Source: Paracoccaceae bacterium
Lineage (GTDB): Bacteria; Pseudomonadota; Alphaproteobacteria; Rhodobacterales; Rhodobacteraceae
Direction: 5' to 3'
Length of the DNA: 53,769 bases
Assembly: GCA_024742405.1 (NCBI GenBank)
Contig: JANSYP010000013.1
Coordinates: 1-53,769 of the forward strand
Shown here: one piece after another, positions 39,749-48,537 of the stretch
Layout: the number at the start of each line of letters is the position of its first letter
How positions within the stretch are numbered: the first letter of the stretch is position 1
Position numbers and translations under genes: made by a program
The notes under the pieces: generated by a model
The model's database searches: none
Told to the model about the DNA's origin: nothing
The model's input: the letters and a program-made list of their open reading frames with translations, nothing else

Positions 39749-39997
39749 GCCTACTTGCGGAGCGGTCGCAACCGATCGCTCCGCAGAGAGCGTGGGCCGA
39801 TCCAGGCCTGTCCGCGACAAGCCGCCCGCATGGCGAGCCCCGCGCTGCCCGTCCAGGAACCGGACATCGGCGCCGACGCCGGGAACCTTCCACGGTCGGC
39901 CCGTGCCGGCGGTGGCGGCTCCTCCCAACACGGATTGCGCCCGAGCCCGCGCAGGGTCATGGTCGGACGATTGGATGCACTGCCCCGCGGGATCTCG

Positions 39998-40657
39998 ATG
40001 AAAGACGCCCCGATCTCTTCTCAAGCCTCGGCCGAACGGGTCGCCGACCTTCTGCGCGAGCGGATCGTCAAGGGCGAATTGACCCCGGGCAGCCGGCTGG
40101 TGGAGCGAAAGCTTTCGGCGGAACTCAACGTCTCGCGCACGCCCGTCCGCGAGGCGCTGAAACTGTTGCGCGCCGACGGGCTGGTCGAGATCTCGATGCA
40201 TCGCGGCGCCCAGATCGTGGCCTACACCGCAGAAGAGGCTGAAGAGCTCTTTGAGCTGATCGCCGTGCTCGAAGGGCTGGCCGCCGAACGGCTCGCCCGC
40301 CGCATGTATCCCGACGTGATGGCCCGGCTGGAGGATCTGCATGTCCAGATGCTCCGGCAGTACGATGCGCGGGACGCCTCGGCCTATTTCGACACCAATA
40401 CCGAGATCCACGACACTATCGTCACAGCGGCCGGCAATGCCGTGCTGCTGGAGAGCCACAAGCGCGTCATGGTCCGTGCCCAGCGTGGGCGATTCCTGGC
40501 GATCATGGACAGTGCCCGCTGGCAGCAGGCCGTCGATGAGCATGAGGCCGTGATGGAGGCATTTCGCCATCGCGATGCCGAGGCCGCCGCAAGGGTTTGG
40601 CGCCAGCATCTGAGCCATACCGGCGACACCGTCGCCGCGGTGCTGCGCGGCCGCTAG
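39998..40657 (+). CDS. GntR-family regulator, FCD subfamily
   Basis: A 219-residue regulator. The N-terminal winged helix reads ERVADLLRERIVKGELTPGSRLVERKLSAELNVSRTPVREALKLLRADGLVE (about 12-65), the GntR signature. The all-helical C-terminal FCD domain follows (FELIAVLEGLAAERLARRM, NTEIHDTIVTAAGN, DEHEAVMEAFRHRDAEAAARVWRQHLSHT) with the His residues that usually bind a metal and a carboxylate effector. ATG 39998 is chosen because it precedes the conserved N terminus; the open frame upstream is spurious. Two perfect palindromes lie just downstream, between this gene and the catabolic operon, and are its most likely operators. Confidence 0.92.
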   Translation: MKDAPISSQASAERVADLLRERIVKGELTPGSRLVERKLSAELNVSRTPVREALKLLRADGLVEISMHRGAQIVAYTAEEAEELFELIAVLEGLAAERLARRMYPDVMARLEDLHVQMLRQYDARDASAYFDTNTEIHDTIVTAAGNAVLLESHKRVMVRAQRGRFLAIMDSARWQQAVDEHEAVMEAFRHRDAEAAARVWRQHLSHTGDTVAAVLRGR

Positions 40658-40768
40658 GCGTCCCTGCCGCCGAAAAAACGTCGTCGCACGATCCCTCTTG
40701 CCTCGTTGAACGGTCCAAATGCGTGCAGTTTCCCGGTGAAAGCGGCGCGGATTCAGGCAGGTTTAGAA

Positions 40769-40784
40769 AAATGGCATGCCATTT
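40769..40784. promoter_or_regulatory. palindromic operator, first copy
   Basis: AAATGGCATGCCATTT is a perfect 16-bp palindrome. The core TGGCATGCCA has the form expected for FCD-type GntR regulators. It lies 112 bases after the GntR gene and about 115 bases before the racemase-family gene. Confidence 0.82.
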
Positions 40785-40789
40785 GAGTT

Positions 40790-40805
40790 AAATGGCATGC
40801 CATTT
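40790..40805. promoter_or_regulatory. palindromic operator, second copy
   Basis: An exact second copy of AAATGGCATGCCATTT. The centres of the two copies are 21 bases apart, two helical turns, so two dimers would bind on the same face of the DNA. This implies cooperative repression (or activation) of the downstream operon by the adjacent GntR protein. Confidence 0.82.
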
Positions 40806-40898
40806 GAAAGACACTGCGCTACCCTGACCCCATCGACTCCCACCGAAGCCGGCGCTCTCGCAGGACGGCCGAACGTGGCGCAGCAGGACAGTCAGACG

Positions 40899-41651
40899 AT
40901 GCGGATACTCTTGGTGAACCCGAACATGACCGGCGCGATGACCGACCGAATGGCCGACATCGCACGGACACTCGTCCCGACCGGCACCAAGATCGTTCCG
41001 CTCACGGCCGACCGCGGTTTTCCCTATATCGCCTCGCGTGCCGAGGCGCAGATCGCCGGCGCCATTGCCTATGAACTGATCGCCGAGCACGCAGACGGGG
41101 CTGACGCCGCCATTATCGCGGCCTTCGGCGACCCCGGCCTGGCAGGCGCGCGCGAGCTTTTTGACTTTCCCGTCGTCGGCATGGCCGAGGCTGCGGTGAT
41201 GAGCGCCGCGATGCTGGGCGAGCGCTTTTCCATCGTCACCTTTTCCCCTGTGATGCGGCGCTGGTACGAGGATGCAGCACGCGATGCGGGTCTGACGGCG
41301 CGTTTCACCGGGGTGCGCACGCCCGACACGCACACATCCGATCTGGAAAACGCTCAGACAGCGCTTCAGGAGGATCTGATCGCCCTCTGCCGCCACGCCG
41401 TGGAACAGGACGGCGCCGATGTCGTGATCCTGGGCGGTGCGCCTCTCGCTGGCATGGCCGACGACATCCGGCAGCGTGTCGACGCGATCGTCGTAGATCC
41501 GATCTCGGCGGCGACCGCACAGGCGCTCGCGCTCCTGTCCATGACCGGGCGCGACAGTTTCGGACGCCGGCACGCCAAACCGCTGGCGAAGGCCGCCGAA
41601 GGTTTACCGGCTGCCCTGACCCGGACCTTCGCGCGGGACAAGACGCCATGA
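40899..41651 (+). CDS. Asp/Glu/hydantoin racemase superfamily protein lacking both catalytic cysteines
   Basis: A 250-residue protein with the HyuE-type fold: MRILLVNPNMTGAMTDRMAD at the start, AAIIAAFGDPGLAGAR and VVGMAEAAVMSA in the middle, and VVILGGAPLAGMADDI near 176-190. True hydantoin and allantoin racemases use two cysteines, in a CFGDPG and an LGCAG motif; here both are replaced (Ala75, Gly180), and the only cysteine is elsewhere (C164 in IALCRHAV). It is therefore unlikely to racemise by the known two-base mechanism. Similar proteins in GntR/TRAP clusters are often called HupH-like. First gene after the tandem operators; 265 bases separate it from the TRAP genes. Confidence 0.88.
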   Translation: MRILLVNPNMTGAMTDRMADIARTLVPTGTKIVPLTADRGFPYIASRAEAQIAGAIAYELIAEHADGADAAIIAAFGDPGLAGARELFDFPVVGMAEAAVMSAAMLGERFSIVTFSPVMRRWYEDAARDAGLTARFTGVRTPDTHTSDLENAQTALQEDLIALCRHAVEQDGADVVILGGAPLAGMADDIRQRVDAIVVDPISAATAQALALLSMTGRDSFGRRHAKPLAKAAEGLPAALTRTFARDKTP

Positions 41652-41916
41652 CAACCAACGCCCTTTGGCATTCGGGCCAGCGCGCCATATCCGTCCCTGG
41701 CTGGGCAGGCGCGAGGTTTGCCCAACTGACCATCTTCGAACGATGGCCGCGCACGCCCGACCCGGTGCTCGTCACACCACCCGGTTGTACCATCGCCCGA
41801 ACCACCCGACCGGCCCGCCCTTCCGGTGCCGCCCACGGCGCAGCTCCGCGCGGCACCCTGCGCCGACCCTCCGTCCCCGCCGCCAAATCCATATCTGACA
41901 GGGAAAGGACCATCCC

Positions 41917-42906
41917 ATGAAACCCGAACTCTCCAGCGTCTTCGGTCTCACCTTGGCCGTTACCGTTCTGGCCAGCGGCCTTTCGGCCCAGACCACGCTG
42001 CGCGTCGCCGGCAATTTCCCCGAGGAACACACCGCCACCGGCGCGATGCAGATCTTCAAGGAGGAGGTCGAAGCGCTCACCAACGGCGAGATCCTCGTTC
42101 AGAACTTCCCCGCGATGCAGCTCGGCGGCGCCCAGGAAAATGTCGACCAGGTGCGGTCCGGCGCGATCTTCGCCGTTTTCACTTCGATCGCCTATTTCAC
42201 ACGTTCAGTACCGGAGCTGGAGGCCGTCAGCCTGCCCTTCCTCTTCGACAGCCGCGAAAAGGCCTTCGAGGTCATGGACGGCGAGGTCGGCGACGTGATG
42301 GACGCGGCCCTTCTGGAGGAAGGCTTCGTCAATCTGGGCTATATGGAACTGGGTTTCCGCCATGCCACAAACAGCGCCCGCCCGCTGACGTCACTGGAGG
42401 ATTTCGAGGGCATCGACATCCGTCTGCAGCCCAACGAAGTGCATCTCGACAGCTTCCGCGCGATCGGCGCGAACCCCCAGCCGATGGACATCTCCGAGCT
42501 CTACTCCGCGCTGCAGCAAAAGGTGCTGGACGGGCAGGAGAACCCCTACAACATCATCTACACGCGCCGCTTCTTCGAGGTGCAGGAATATCTGTCGGAC
42601 ACCGGGCATTTCTTCGACTTCATCAATGTCGTGGCCAATGCCGACATCTTCAATTCCCTGAGCCCGGAGCATCAGGAGGCCGTCCGCACTGCCATGCGCA
42701 AGGCCGTCGAGTGGCAGCGCGCCGAAGCCGAAAAGCTCGACCTGGAATTCCGCGAACTGCTCGTGGCCGAAGGGATGCAGTATGACCCGCTGCCCGACGA
42801 AGAACGCGCCCGGCTGCGCGAAGCGACCGCCGGTGTCGCCGAGGGTCTCAAGGCGCGTGTCGATCCTGAAGTGATCGAAATGGTGCTCACCAAGGTCTCA
42901 GAGTGA
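41917..42906 (+). CDS. TRAP transporter substrate-binding protein (DctP family)
   Basis: A 329-residue periplasmic solute receptor with a signal peptide (cleavage near LSA-QTTLR, residue 24). Family marks are LRVAGNFPEEHTATGAMQIFKEEVE, the ligand-binding FRHATNSARPLTS (Arg that clamps a carboxylate), and DGQENPYNIIYTRRFFEVQEYLS. It delivers a carboxylate-bearing ligand to the membrane permeases encoded next; the Arg suggests an acidic substrate. The stop overlaps the GTG of the small permease gene by four bases. Confidence 0.95.
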   Translation: MKPELSSVFGLTLAVTVLASGLSAQTTLRVAGNFPEEHTATGAMQIFKEEVEALTNGEILVQNFPAMQLGGAQENVDQVRSGAIFAVFTSIAYFTRSVPELEAVSLPFLFDSREKAFEVMDGEVGDVMDAALLEEGFVNLGYMELGFRHATNSARPLTSLEDFEGIDIRLQPNEVHLDSFRAIGANPQPMDISELYSALQQKVLDGQENPYNIIYTRRFFEVQEYLSDTGHFFDFINVVANADIFNSLSPEHQEAVRTAMRKAVEWQRAEAEKLDLEFRELLVAEGMQYDPLPDEERARLREATAGVAEGLKARVDPEVIEMVLTKVSE

Positions 42907-43454
42907 GCCAGGATCCAAACTCTCCGACCGGGTCGGTCCTTTCCGGCCCGGTTCTGGCGTTGCGCACCGTCGTGGACCGGCTGGATGCGGTCTCTCGCTG
43001 GACCATCGTGGCGACCATGGCCGGCATGGCGCTTTTGGTCTCCGCACAGGTGTTCCAGCGCTATGTGATGAGTTCCTCGATCGACGCGGCAGACGAGCTG
43101 TCGCGCCTGCTCTTTGTCTGGTCGATCTTTCTGGCCATCCCCCACGGTATCCGCCGCGGCATTCATGTCGGCATCGATGTCGTCGTGCGGATTTGTCCGG
43201 GCGTGGTGCAGGAGGCCTTGCAGCGGATCTCGGCCCTGGCGGGGATGGCGCTGATGGCGACCGTCGCGGCCATGGCCTATGTCGCTGCGATGGACAAATG
43301 GGGCGAGTTGATGCCGACTCTGCCCGTGACGGCGGCCCTCTATTACCTGCCGGTTCTGATCGCGGCGGTGCATTCCACGTTGCATCTGGCGCTTTTCGCG
43401 CTCGGCGGACGTGGCGTCTGGGGCGAGCACGCCTGGAAAGAGTCGGTCCTGTGA
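42903..43454 (+). CDS. TRAP transporter small permease (DctQ family)
   Basis: A 183-residue inner membrane protein with four hydrophobic segments. It starts at GTG 42903, which overlaps the receptor's stop as GTGA. Family features are the ISWxxEE-like region here read as IDAADELSRLLFVWSIFLAIPHGIRRGIHVGIDV. It forms the membrane complex with the large permease; coupling by overlap suggests balanced synthesis. Confidence 0.92.
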   Translation: MSQDPNSPTGSVLSGPVLALRTVVDRLDAVSRWTIVATMAGMALLVSAQVFQRYVMSSSIDAADELSRLLFVWSIFLAIPHGIRRGIHVGIDVVVRICPGVVQEALQRISALAGMALMATVAAMAYVAAMDKWGELMPTLPVTAALYYLPVLIAAVHSTLHLALFALGGRGVWGEHAWKESVL

Positions 43455-44731
43455 GCGCGCTCGCAGTCTCTCTCTTTGCGGTCTTCGCGATCATCGGTAC
43501 GCCGCTGGCCTTTGCCATAGGGATCGGCGCGGTTGCAGCCTTGTACTCCGGCGGGTTCGATCTCGTGGTCGTACCGCAGCGCATGATGTTCGCGGTGAAT
43601 TCGTTCCCGCTGATGGCGATCCCGCTTTTCATGCTGGCCGGTGAACTGATGGTAAAGGCCGGCATCGTTGACCGGCTGATCGAATTTGCCAACTCTCTGG
43701 TCGGCCGGGTCCAGGGCGGCGTGGCCCATGTCACGATCCTCGCCGGAATGGTGTTTGCCTCGGTCAGCGGCGCGGCGGTGGCCTCGGCCAGCGCGCTCGG
43801 CACGACCCTTGTGCCCGCACTGCGCAAAAACTACCCGGCCGGGTACTCCAGCGCCATCGTCGCATCGGCGGCCAATCTGGGCCCGGTGATCCCCCCCTCG
43901 AACGCGATGATCGTCTATGCACTGATGGCGGGATCGTCCGTCTCCGTGGGCGGCATGTTCATGGCCGGGATTGTGCCAGGCATCCTTCTGACGCTGGGCT
44001 TCATGGCGCTGGCCTCGATCATCGCCAAACGCCGCGGCTACCCGCTGAGCGGTACGCCCTTTTCCCTCCGCACCGCGCTGATCGAAACCCGGCGCGCGGG
44101 CCTGATCCTGCTGATGCCGGTGATCGTCGTCGGCGGCATCGTCGGCGGGGTTTTCACCGCAACCGAAGGCGCCGCCATCGCCGTGGTCTATGCGCTGATC
44201 GTAGGGCTCTTCATCACAAGGCGGCTGAAGCTTTCGGATTTGCCCGGCTGCCTGTTCCGTGCTGCGGTCATGGCCGCGATGGTCGGCGCTCTGATCGCCT
44301 TCGCCTCGGTCGTCACCTTCGTCTTCACGCTCGATCTGGTCCCGATCCGGCTCTCGGCCTTCATCCAGAACCTCACGACGAACCCGATGATCTTCATCGC
44401 GCTGGTGATGGTCATGCTGCTGATCGTCGGCATGCTGATCGAATCCAACGCGGCCTACATCATGCTGGTGCCGCTCTTCGCGCCGCTGGCGCTCAGCTAC
44501 GGGATCGACCCGCTCTTTTTCGGCTTTCTGTTCATGTACAATCTCGTCGTGGGCATGATGACCCCGCCGGTGGGTGTGTTGCTCTTCGTGATGAGCGGTA
44601 TCACCCGCGTGCCCATCGGCACGATCACACGCGAGGTTCTGCCCTTCGTCGCACTGCAATTCGGGGTGCTGGGGCTCTGCGTCGCTTTCCCGTCGCTGGT
44701 GCTGTGGCTACCCGGCCTCTTCGGCTACTGA
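43451..44731 (+). CDS. TRAP transporter large permease (DctM family)
   Basis: A 426-residue membrane protein with about twelve hydrophobic segments, the sodium-driven transport subunit of the TRAP system. DctM features include FPLMAIPLFMLAGELM, ASVSGAAVASASALGTTLVPAL, SAANLGPVIPPSNAMIVYALMAGSSVSVGGMFMAGIVPGI, EGAAIAVVYAL and NLVVGMMTPPVGVLLFV. The start is GTG 43451, overlapping the small permease stop as GTGA. Length is typical. Confidence 0.95.
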   Translation: MSALAVSLFAVFAIIGTPLAFAIGIGAVAALYSGGFDLVVVPQRMMFAVNSFPLMAIPLFMLAGELMVKAGIVDRLIEFANSLVGRVQGGVAHVTILAGMVFASVSGAAVASASALGTTLVPALRKNYPAGYSSAIVASAANLGPVIPPSNAMIVYALMAGSSVSVGGMFMAGIVPGILLTLGFMALASIIAKRRGYPLSGTPFSLRTALIETRRAGLILLMPVIVVGGIVGGVFTATEGAAIAVVYALIVGLFITRRLKLSDLPGCLFRAAVMAAMVGALIAFASVVTFVFTLDLVPIRLSAFIQNLTTNPMIFIALVMVMLLIVGMLIESNAAYIMLVPLFAPLALSYGIDPLFFGFLFMYNLVVGMMTPPVGVLLFVMSGITRVPIGTITREVLPFVALQFGVLGLCVAFPSLVLWLPGLFGY

Positions 44732-44741
44732 AGGATCCCCC

Positions 44742-46097
44742 ATGCCTCCCGACCTGCTCATCGCCGGCGCCCAGATCCTGACCTCCGACCCCTCCCGCCC
44801 CTATATCGCGGCCGGCTGGGTCGAGGTCCGCGGGGATCGTATCACTGCAATCCACGACCGTGCGCCGGCCCGGATTGCGCCCGAAACAAGCATCGTTGCA
44901 GGCGAGGGGTGCGTTCTGACCCCTGGATTCATCAATGTGCACACCCATGCGATCCTGAGCATGGCGCGCGGCGTCGCCGAGGATATGGGCTTCGCCCCGG
45001 CCTACACGATGGGCGTGCCCCACGGTCATGACGTCTCGGCCGAGGAGGCCGCGGCACTGGCACAGCTCGGCGCGCTGGAAGCGCTCTGCTTTGGCTCAAC
45101 CCTGATCAATGACAGCTTCGTGCATCAGGACGTAGCGCTGGCCGCCATGGCCGAAACCGGCATCCGCGCCTGGGGCTGCGGGCGCATCCACGATGTCGAT
45201 TTCTCGCGCGTGCATCTAGGCGACTGGCAGTATGATCCCGCGATCGGCGACCGGACGCTGGGCCTCGCCGCCGATCTGGTCGACCTTTTTCACGACCGCG
45301 ACAGCCTGCGCACCGGCGTCGTGCTGGCGCCCCACGCGCCGGACACCTGCACGCCTGATCTTCTGCACAAGGTCCGCGCCCTGCGCGACGCCCACGGGCT
45401 GCGCATCAACACCCATGTGTCCCAGAGCAAGCTGGAGGTCGAATTCATCCGCGAACGCGACGGGATGACTCCGTCGGAGCTGCTGGACGATGTCGGCCTG
45501 CTCGACGACCGCCTGATCAGCGCCCACTGCATCCATGTCAGTGACAACGATATCGACCGTCTGGGCCGTTCCGGAATGCACATCGCCCACATCGCCAAGG
45601 GCAATCTGACCCACGGAACCCATGCCCCCACCGACCGCCTGATGGCGGCCGGGGCGCATCTGGCGCTGTCGACCGACAACATGCACGCGGACATGGTGGA
45701 GCTGATGCGGTGGGCACTCGCCACCGGACGGCTGCAGGAGGGGCGCATCACGGACCGCTGGCAGCCGTCGGTCGTCTTTGAGGCCGCGACGATGGGCGGC
45801 GCCCGAGCATTGGGGCTGGAGACTGAACTGGGCTCCATAGAGGTCGGCAAGCGCGCGGATCTGGTGCTTTTCGACTTCCGCCGCCCGCATTTGCGGCCCA
45901 TGACAAACGTGCTTGGCACGCTGATCCATACGGGCCAGGGGCGCGACGTCGAGACGGTGATCGTCGGCGGCGAGATCGTGGTCACGGGCGGAGAACCCAC
46001 GCGCGTCGACAGGATGGCCGTGCTGGAGGCTGCCGAGCGCGCCGCCGCATCGCTCTGGACCCGCGCCCGGGCCGAAGCGCAACGAGGCGCGGTCTAG
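44742..46097 (+). CDS. amidohydrolase of the deaminase/chlorohydrolase (TrzN/SsnA-like) group
   Basis: A 451-residue metal-dependent hydrolase. Metal ligands are visible as H67-x-H69 (VHTHAIL), H225 (NTHVSQ) and D312 in STDNMHADM, with H262 in SAHCIHV. The family deaminates or dechlorinates heterocycles such as guanine, cytosine, 8-oxoguanine or triazines; the single-metal pattern with SxDN fits that subgroup. The C terminus carries GSIEVGKRADLVLFDFRRPH. Eleven bases separate it from the TRAP permease gene, so it is the last gene of the operon. The operon suggests uptake and hydrolysis of an acidic, nitrogen-bearing compound, but the substrate is unknown. Confidence 0.9.
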   Translation: MPPDLLIAGAQILTSDPSRPYIAAGWVEVRGDRITAIHDRAPARIAPETSIVAGEGCVLTPGFINVHTHAILSMARGVAEDMGFAPAYTMGVPHGHDVSAEEAAALAQLGALEALCFGSTLINDSFVHQDVALAAMAETGIRAWGCGRIHDVDFSRVHLGDWQYDPAIGDRTLGLAADLVDLFHDRDSLRTGVVLAPHAPDTCTPDLLHKVRALRDAHGLRINTHVSQSKLEVEFIRERDGMTPSELLDDVGLLDDRLISAHCIHVSDNDIDRLGRSGMHIAHIAKGNLTHGTHAPTDRLMAAGAHLALSTDNMHADMVELMRWALATGRLQEGRITDRWQPSVVFEAATMGGARALGLETELGSIEVGKRADLVLFDFRRPHLRPMTNVLGTLIHTGQGRDVETVIVGGEIVVTGGEPTRVDRMAVLEAAERAAASLWTRARAEAQRGAV

Positions 46098-46333
46098 CGC
46101 GCGCCGCACCGGCTCGTAGCGGGGCGGCCGCGCCCGATACCCGGGTCTCCTGCCCGCTGCTATGGCGTAAAAAACCACACGCCGGGGGACCAGGATGGGC
46201 CAGCATGTCGGTTGCCCGGTCTCACCGGGTGATCCCCGAAACGGCATCTGATCGCGTAAGCGTGCCACTCAGTCTAATGTCGTGTTATCGAGCGGCGCAG
46301 GCAGCGCACGCCGAACGCCCCAGGGAGACCACA

Positions 46334-46795
46334 ATGGCAGATCTCGCGCCCCGTCCCAGACACGCCTACCGGGACGACCCGGACGTGCCGGCGTTCGACG
46401 ACAGCGGGCCCATCGCTGTGATGGATGGCGAGTGCGCCCTGTGCTCTTGGGGCGCGCGCACCATTGCGCGGCTCGACCGAACGGGCGACTTTCGCATCTG
46501 CTCCGTGCAGTCACCGACCGGCACCGCGCTTGTGCGCCATTACGGGCTCGATCCCAGCGATCCGGAAACCTGGCTTTACCTGGATGGCGGCGAGGCATGG
46601 TCGGGCATGGAGGCAATCGTGCGGATCGGCGAACGCCTCGGTGGCACCGGTCGGATCGCATCGGCCATGCGCGTTCTGCCCCGATCTGCGCGCGAATGGA
46701 TCTACCGCCGGGTCGCGCGCAACCGCTACCGCTTCGGGCGCAGCGACATGTGCGCCCTGCCCGATCCCGAACTGCAACGCAGGCTGATTGGCTGA
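46334..46795 (+). CDS. DCC (DUF393) thiol-disulfide oxidoreductase-like protein
   Basis: A 153-residue protein of the DUF393/DCC family. The N-terminal motif VMDGECALCSWGARTIARLD has the C-x2-C pair and preceding Asp (D-G-x-C-x-L-C), followed by helical VGFRICSVQSPTGTALVRHYGLDP-like sequence and the later MRVLPRSAREWIYRRVARNRYRFG. Members are predicted thiol-disulfide oxidoreductases with few experiments. The start ATG 46334 has GGGAGA upstream. It stands alone between the amidohydrolase and glutamate decarboxylase genes. Confidence 0.88.
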   Translation: MADLAPRPRHAYRDDPDVPAFDDSGPIAVMDGECALCSWGARTIARLDRTGDFRICSVQSPTGTALVRHYGLDPSDPETWLYLDGGEAWSGMEAIVRIGERLGGTGRIASAMRVLPRSAREWIYRRVARNRYRFGRSDMCALPDPELQRRLIG

Positions 46796-47102
46796 CCCAA
46801 CCCGTCCCCGCCAGTTCCGACCGGGCACGCCCGCGCGACATCGCAACACTCGGCCCCCGGCACCGGACACGTCACGAGCAGTGCAGGAGTCGCCCCTCGT
46901 GCAGCGGCGGCGCCGGAGACAATCGGTTTGCGCCGCGCCCCAAGCTCACCGGCCGACAAACCAGCTTGAGCATTCGGCATTGATCGCGGAGGGTGCAGGC
47001 ACGCGGCGATTGGCGCCGCGCAGGGCGGCGGTGCGATGGACCGGGCCGGTTCGCCGGCGCCAGGATCCGGACCAAGGCCCTTGATGACATGGGGAATTCT
47101 GG
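46796..47102. other. intergenic region upstream of glutamate decarboxylase
   Basis: 307 bases that contain no supported gene. The decarboxylase promoter should lie here. No clear sigma70 consensus or strong dyad was found by eye. Confidence 0.5.
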
Positions 47103-48521
47103 ATGCCGCTCCATACCAAAGATGAGCTGAACTATACGCGCAAACAGCAACTCGACCATATCTTCGACGACCGTTTTGCTGCCGGGGGCGGTGTGGAGCT
47201 GCCCAAGCACCACTTTCCCGAACAGCAGCACAATCCCAGCAGTGTCAAGGGCCTCGTGCAGGACGAATTAATGCTCGACGGCAATTCGCGACAGAATCTG
47301 GCGACCTTCTGCCAGACCTGGATCGAAGACGAGGTCTATGACCTGATGCGGACCTGCACCGACAAGAACATGATCGACAAGGACGAGTATCCGCAGACCG
47401 CCGAGATCGAGCGCCGTTGCGTGCATATGCTCGCCGACCTTTGGAACGCACCGGAGGCCAACTCCAGCATGGGCTGTTCGACCACGGGCTCGTCGGAGGC
47501 CGCGATGCTCGGCGGGCTTGCCGCCAAGTGGCGTTGGCGCAAGGCGCGGCAGGCAGCGGGCAAACCGAGCGACAAACCCAACATGGTCTGCGGGCCAGTC
47601 CAGGTGTGCTGGCACAAGTTCGCGCGCTATTTCGATGTCGAGCTGCGCCAAGTGCCGCTCGAAGGCGACAGCCTGATGATGGACCCGGAAACCATGCTGG
47701 CGCGGGTCGACGAGAACACGATCTTCGTCGTGCCGACCATGGGGGTTACCTTCACCTGCAGCTACGAACCGGTAAAGGCCATGAGCGATGCGCTCGACCG
47801 GCTGCAGGCCGAAACCGGGCTCGATGTACCGATACATGTCGACGGAGCCTCGGGCGGTTTTCTGGCCCCGTTCTGCGCGCCCGGGATCGAGTGGGATTTC
47901 CGCCTGCCAAGGGTGCGCTCGATCAATGCCTCGGGACACAAGTTCGGCCTCTCGCCGCTCGGTGTGGGCTGGGTGCTCTGGCAGAACCGAACGGATCTCC
48001 CCGAAGAGCTGATCTTCGACGTGAATTATCTGGGAGGCAACATGCCGACCTTCGCGTTGAATTTCTCGCGGCCCGCGGGTCAGATCGTTGCGCAATACTA
48101 CAACTTCCTCCGGCTGGGTCGCGAAGGCTACACCCGGGTGCACAGTGCCTGCTATGATACCGCCGGTTTTCTTGCCGACGAAATCGGCAAGATGGGTCCA
48201 TTCAAGATCATCTTCGATGGCGACCGGACGGCCGGGATCCCGGCGATCTCCTGGACGCTCAAGACAGACCCGGCCGACACTGGCTATAGCCTGTATGACC
48301 TGGCCGACCGTCTGCGCACATACGGGTGGCAGGTGCCGGCCTATTCGATGCCCGCAGATCGGCAAGACCTCATCGTCCAGCGCATCCTGGTCCGCCACAG
48401 CGTCAGCCGCGATCTGGCCTCGCTGCTTCTGGGCGATATACGCAGTGCTCTGGAGCATTTCGGCAAGCACCCGGTCAGCCGCTCGATGACCGAAGCCGAA
48501 GCCGGTGGGTTCCATCACTGA
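47103..48521 (+). CDS. gadB: glutamate decarboxylase
   Basis: A 472-residue PLP-dependent glutamate decarboxylase (L-glutamate to GABA plus CO2, consuming a proton). The PLP lysine is K280 in [18 protein letters not shown] and the cofactor Asp is D247 in [36 protein letters not shown] and [23 protein letters not shown] are strongly conserved family segments. Length equals that of the Escherichia coli enzyme (466). No GadC antiporter gene follows; instead there is a membrane protein of a different kind. Role may be acid resistance or GABA supply for stress tolerance. Confidence 0.95.
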   Translation: MPLHTKDELNYTRKQQLDHIFDDRFAAGGGVELPKHHFPEQQHNPSSVKGLVQDELMLDGNSRQNLATFCQTWIEDEVYDLMRTCTDKNMIDKDEYPQTAEIERRCVHMLADLWNAPEANSSMGCSTTGSSEAAMLGGLAAKWRWRKARQAAGKPSDKPNMVCGPVQVCWHKFARYFDVELRQVPLEGDSLMMDPETMLARVDENTIFVVPTMGVTFTCSYEPVKAMSDALDRLQAETGLDVPIHVDGASGGFLAPFCAPGIEWDFRLPRVRSINASGHKFGLSPLGVGWVLWQNRTDLPEELIFDVNYLGGNMPTFALNFSRPAGQIVAQYYNFLRLGREGYTRVHSACYDTAGFLADEIGKMGPFKIIFDGDRTAGIPAISWTLKTDPADTGYSLYDLADRLRTYGWQVPAYSMPADRQDLIVQRILVRHSVSRDLASLLLGDIRSALEHFGKHPVSRSMTEAEAGGFHH

Positions 48522-48537
48522 TCACCGGCCAAGAGTG

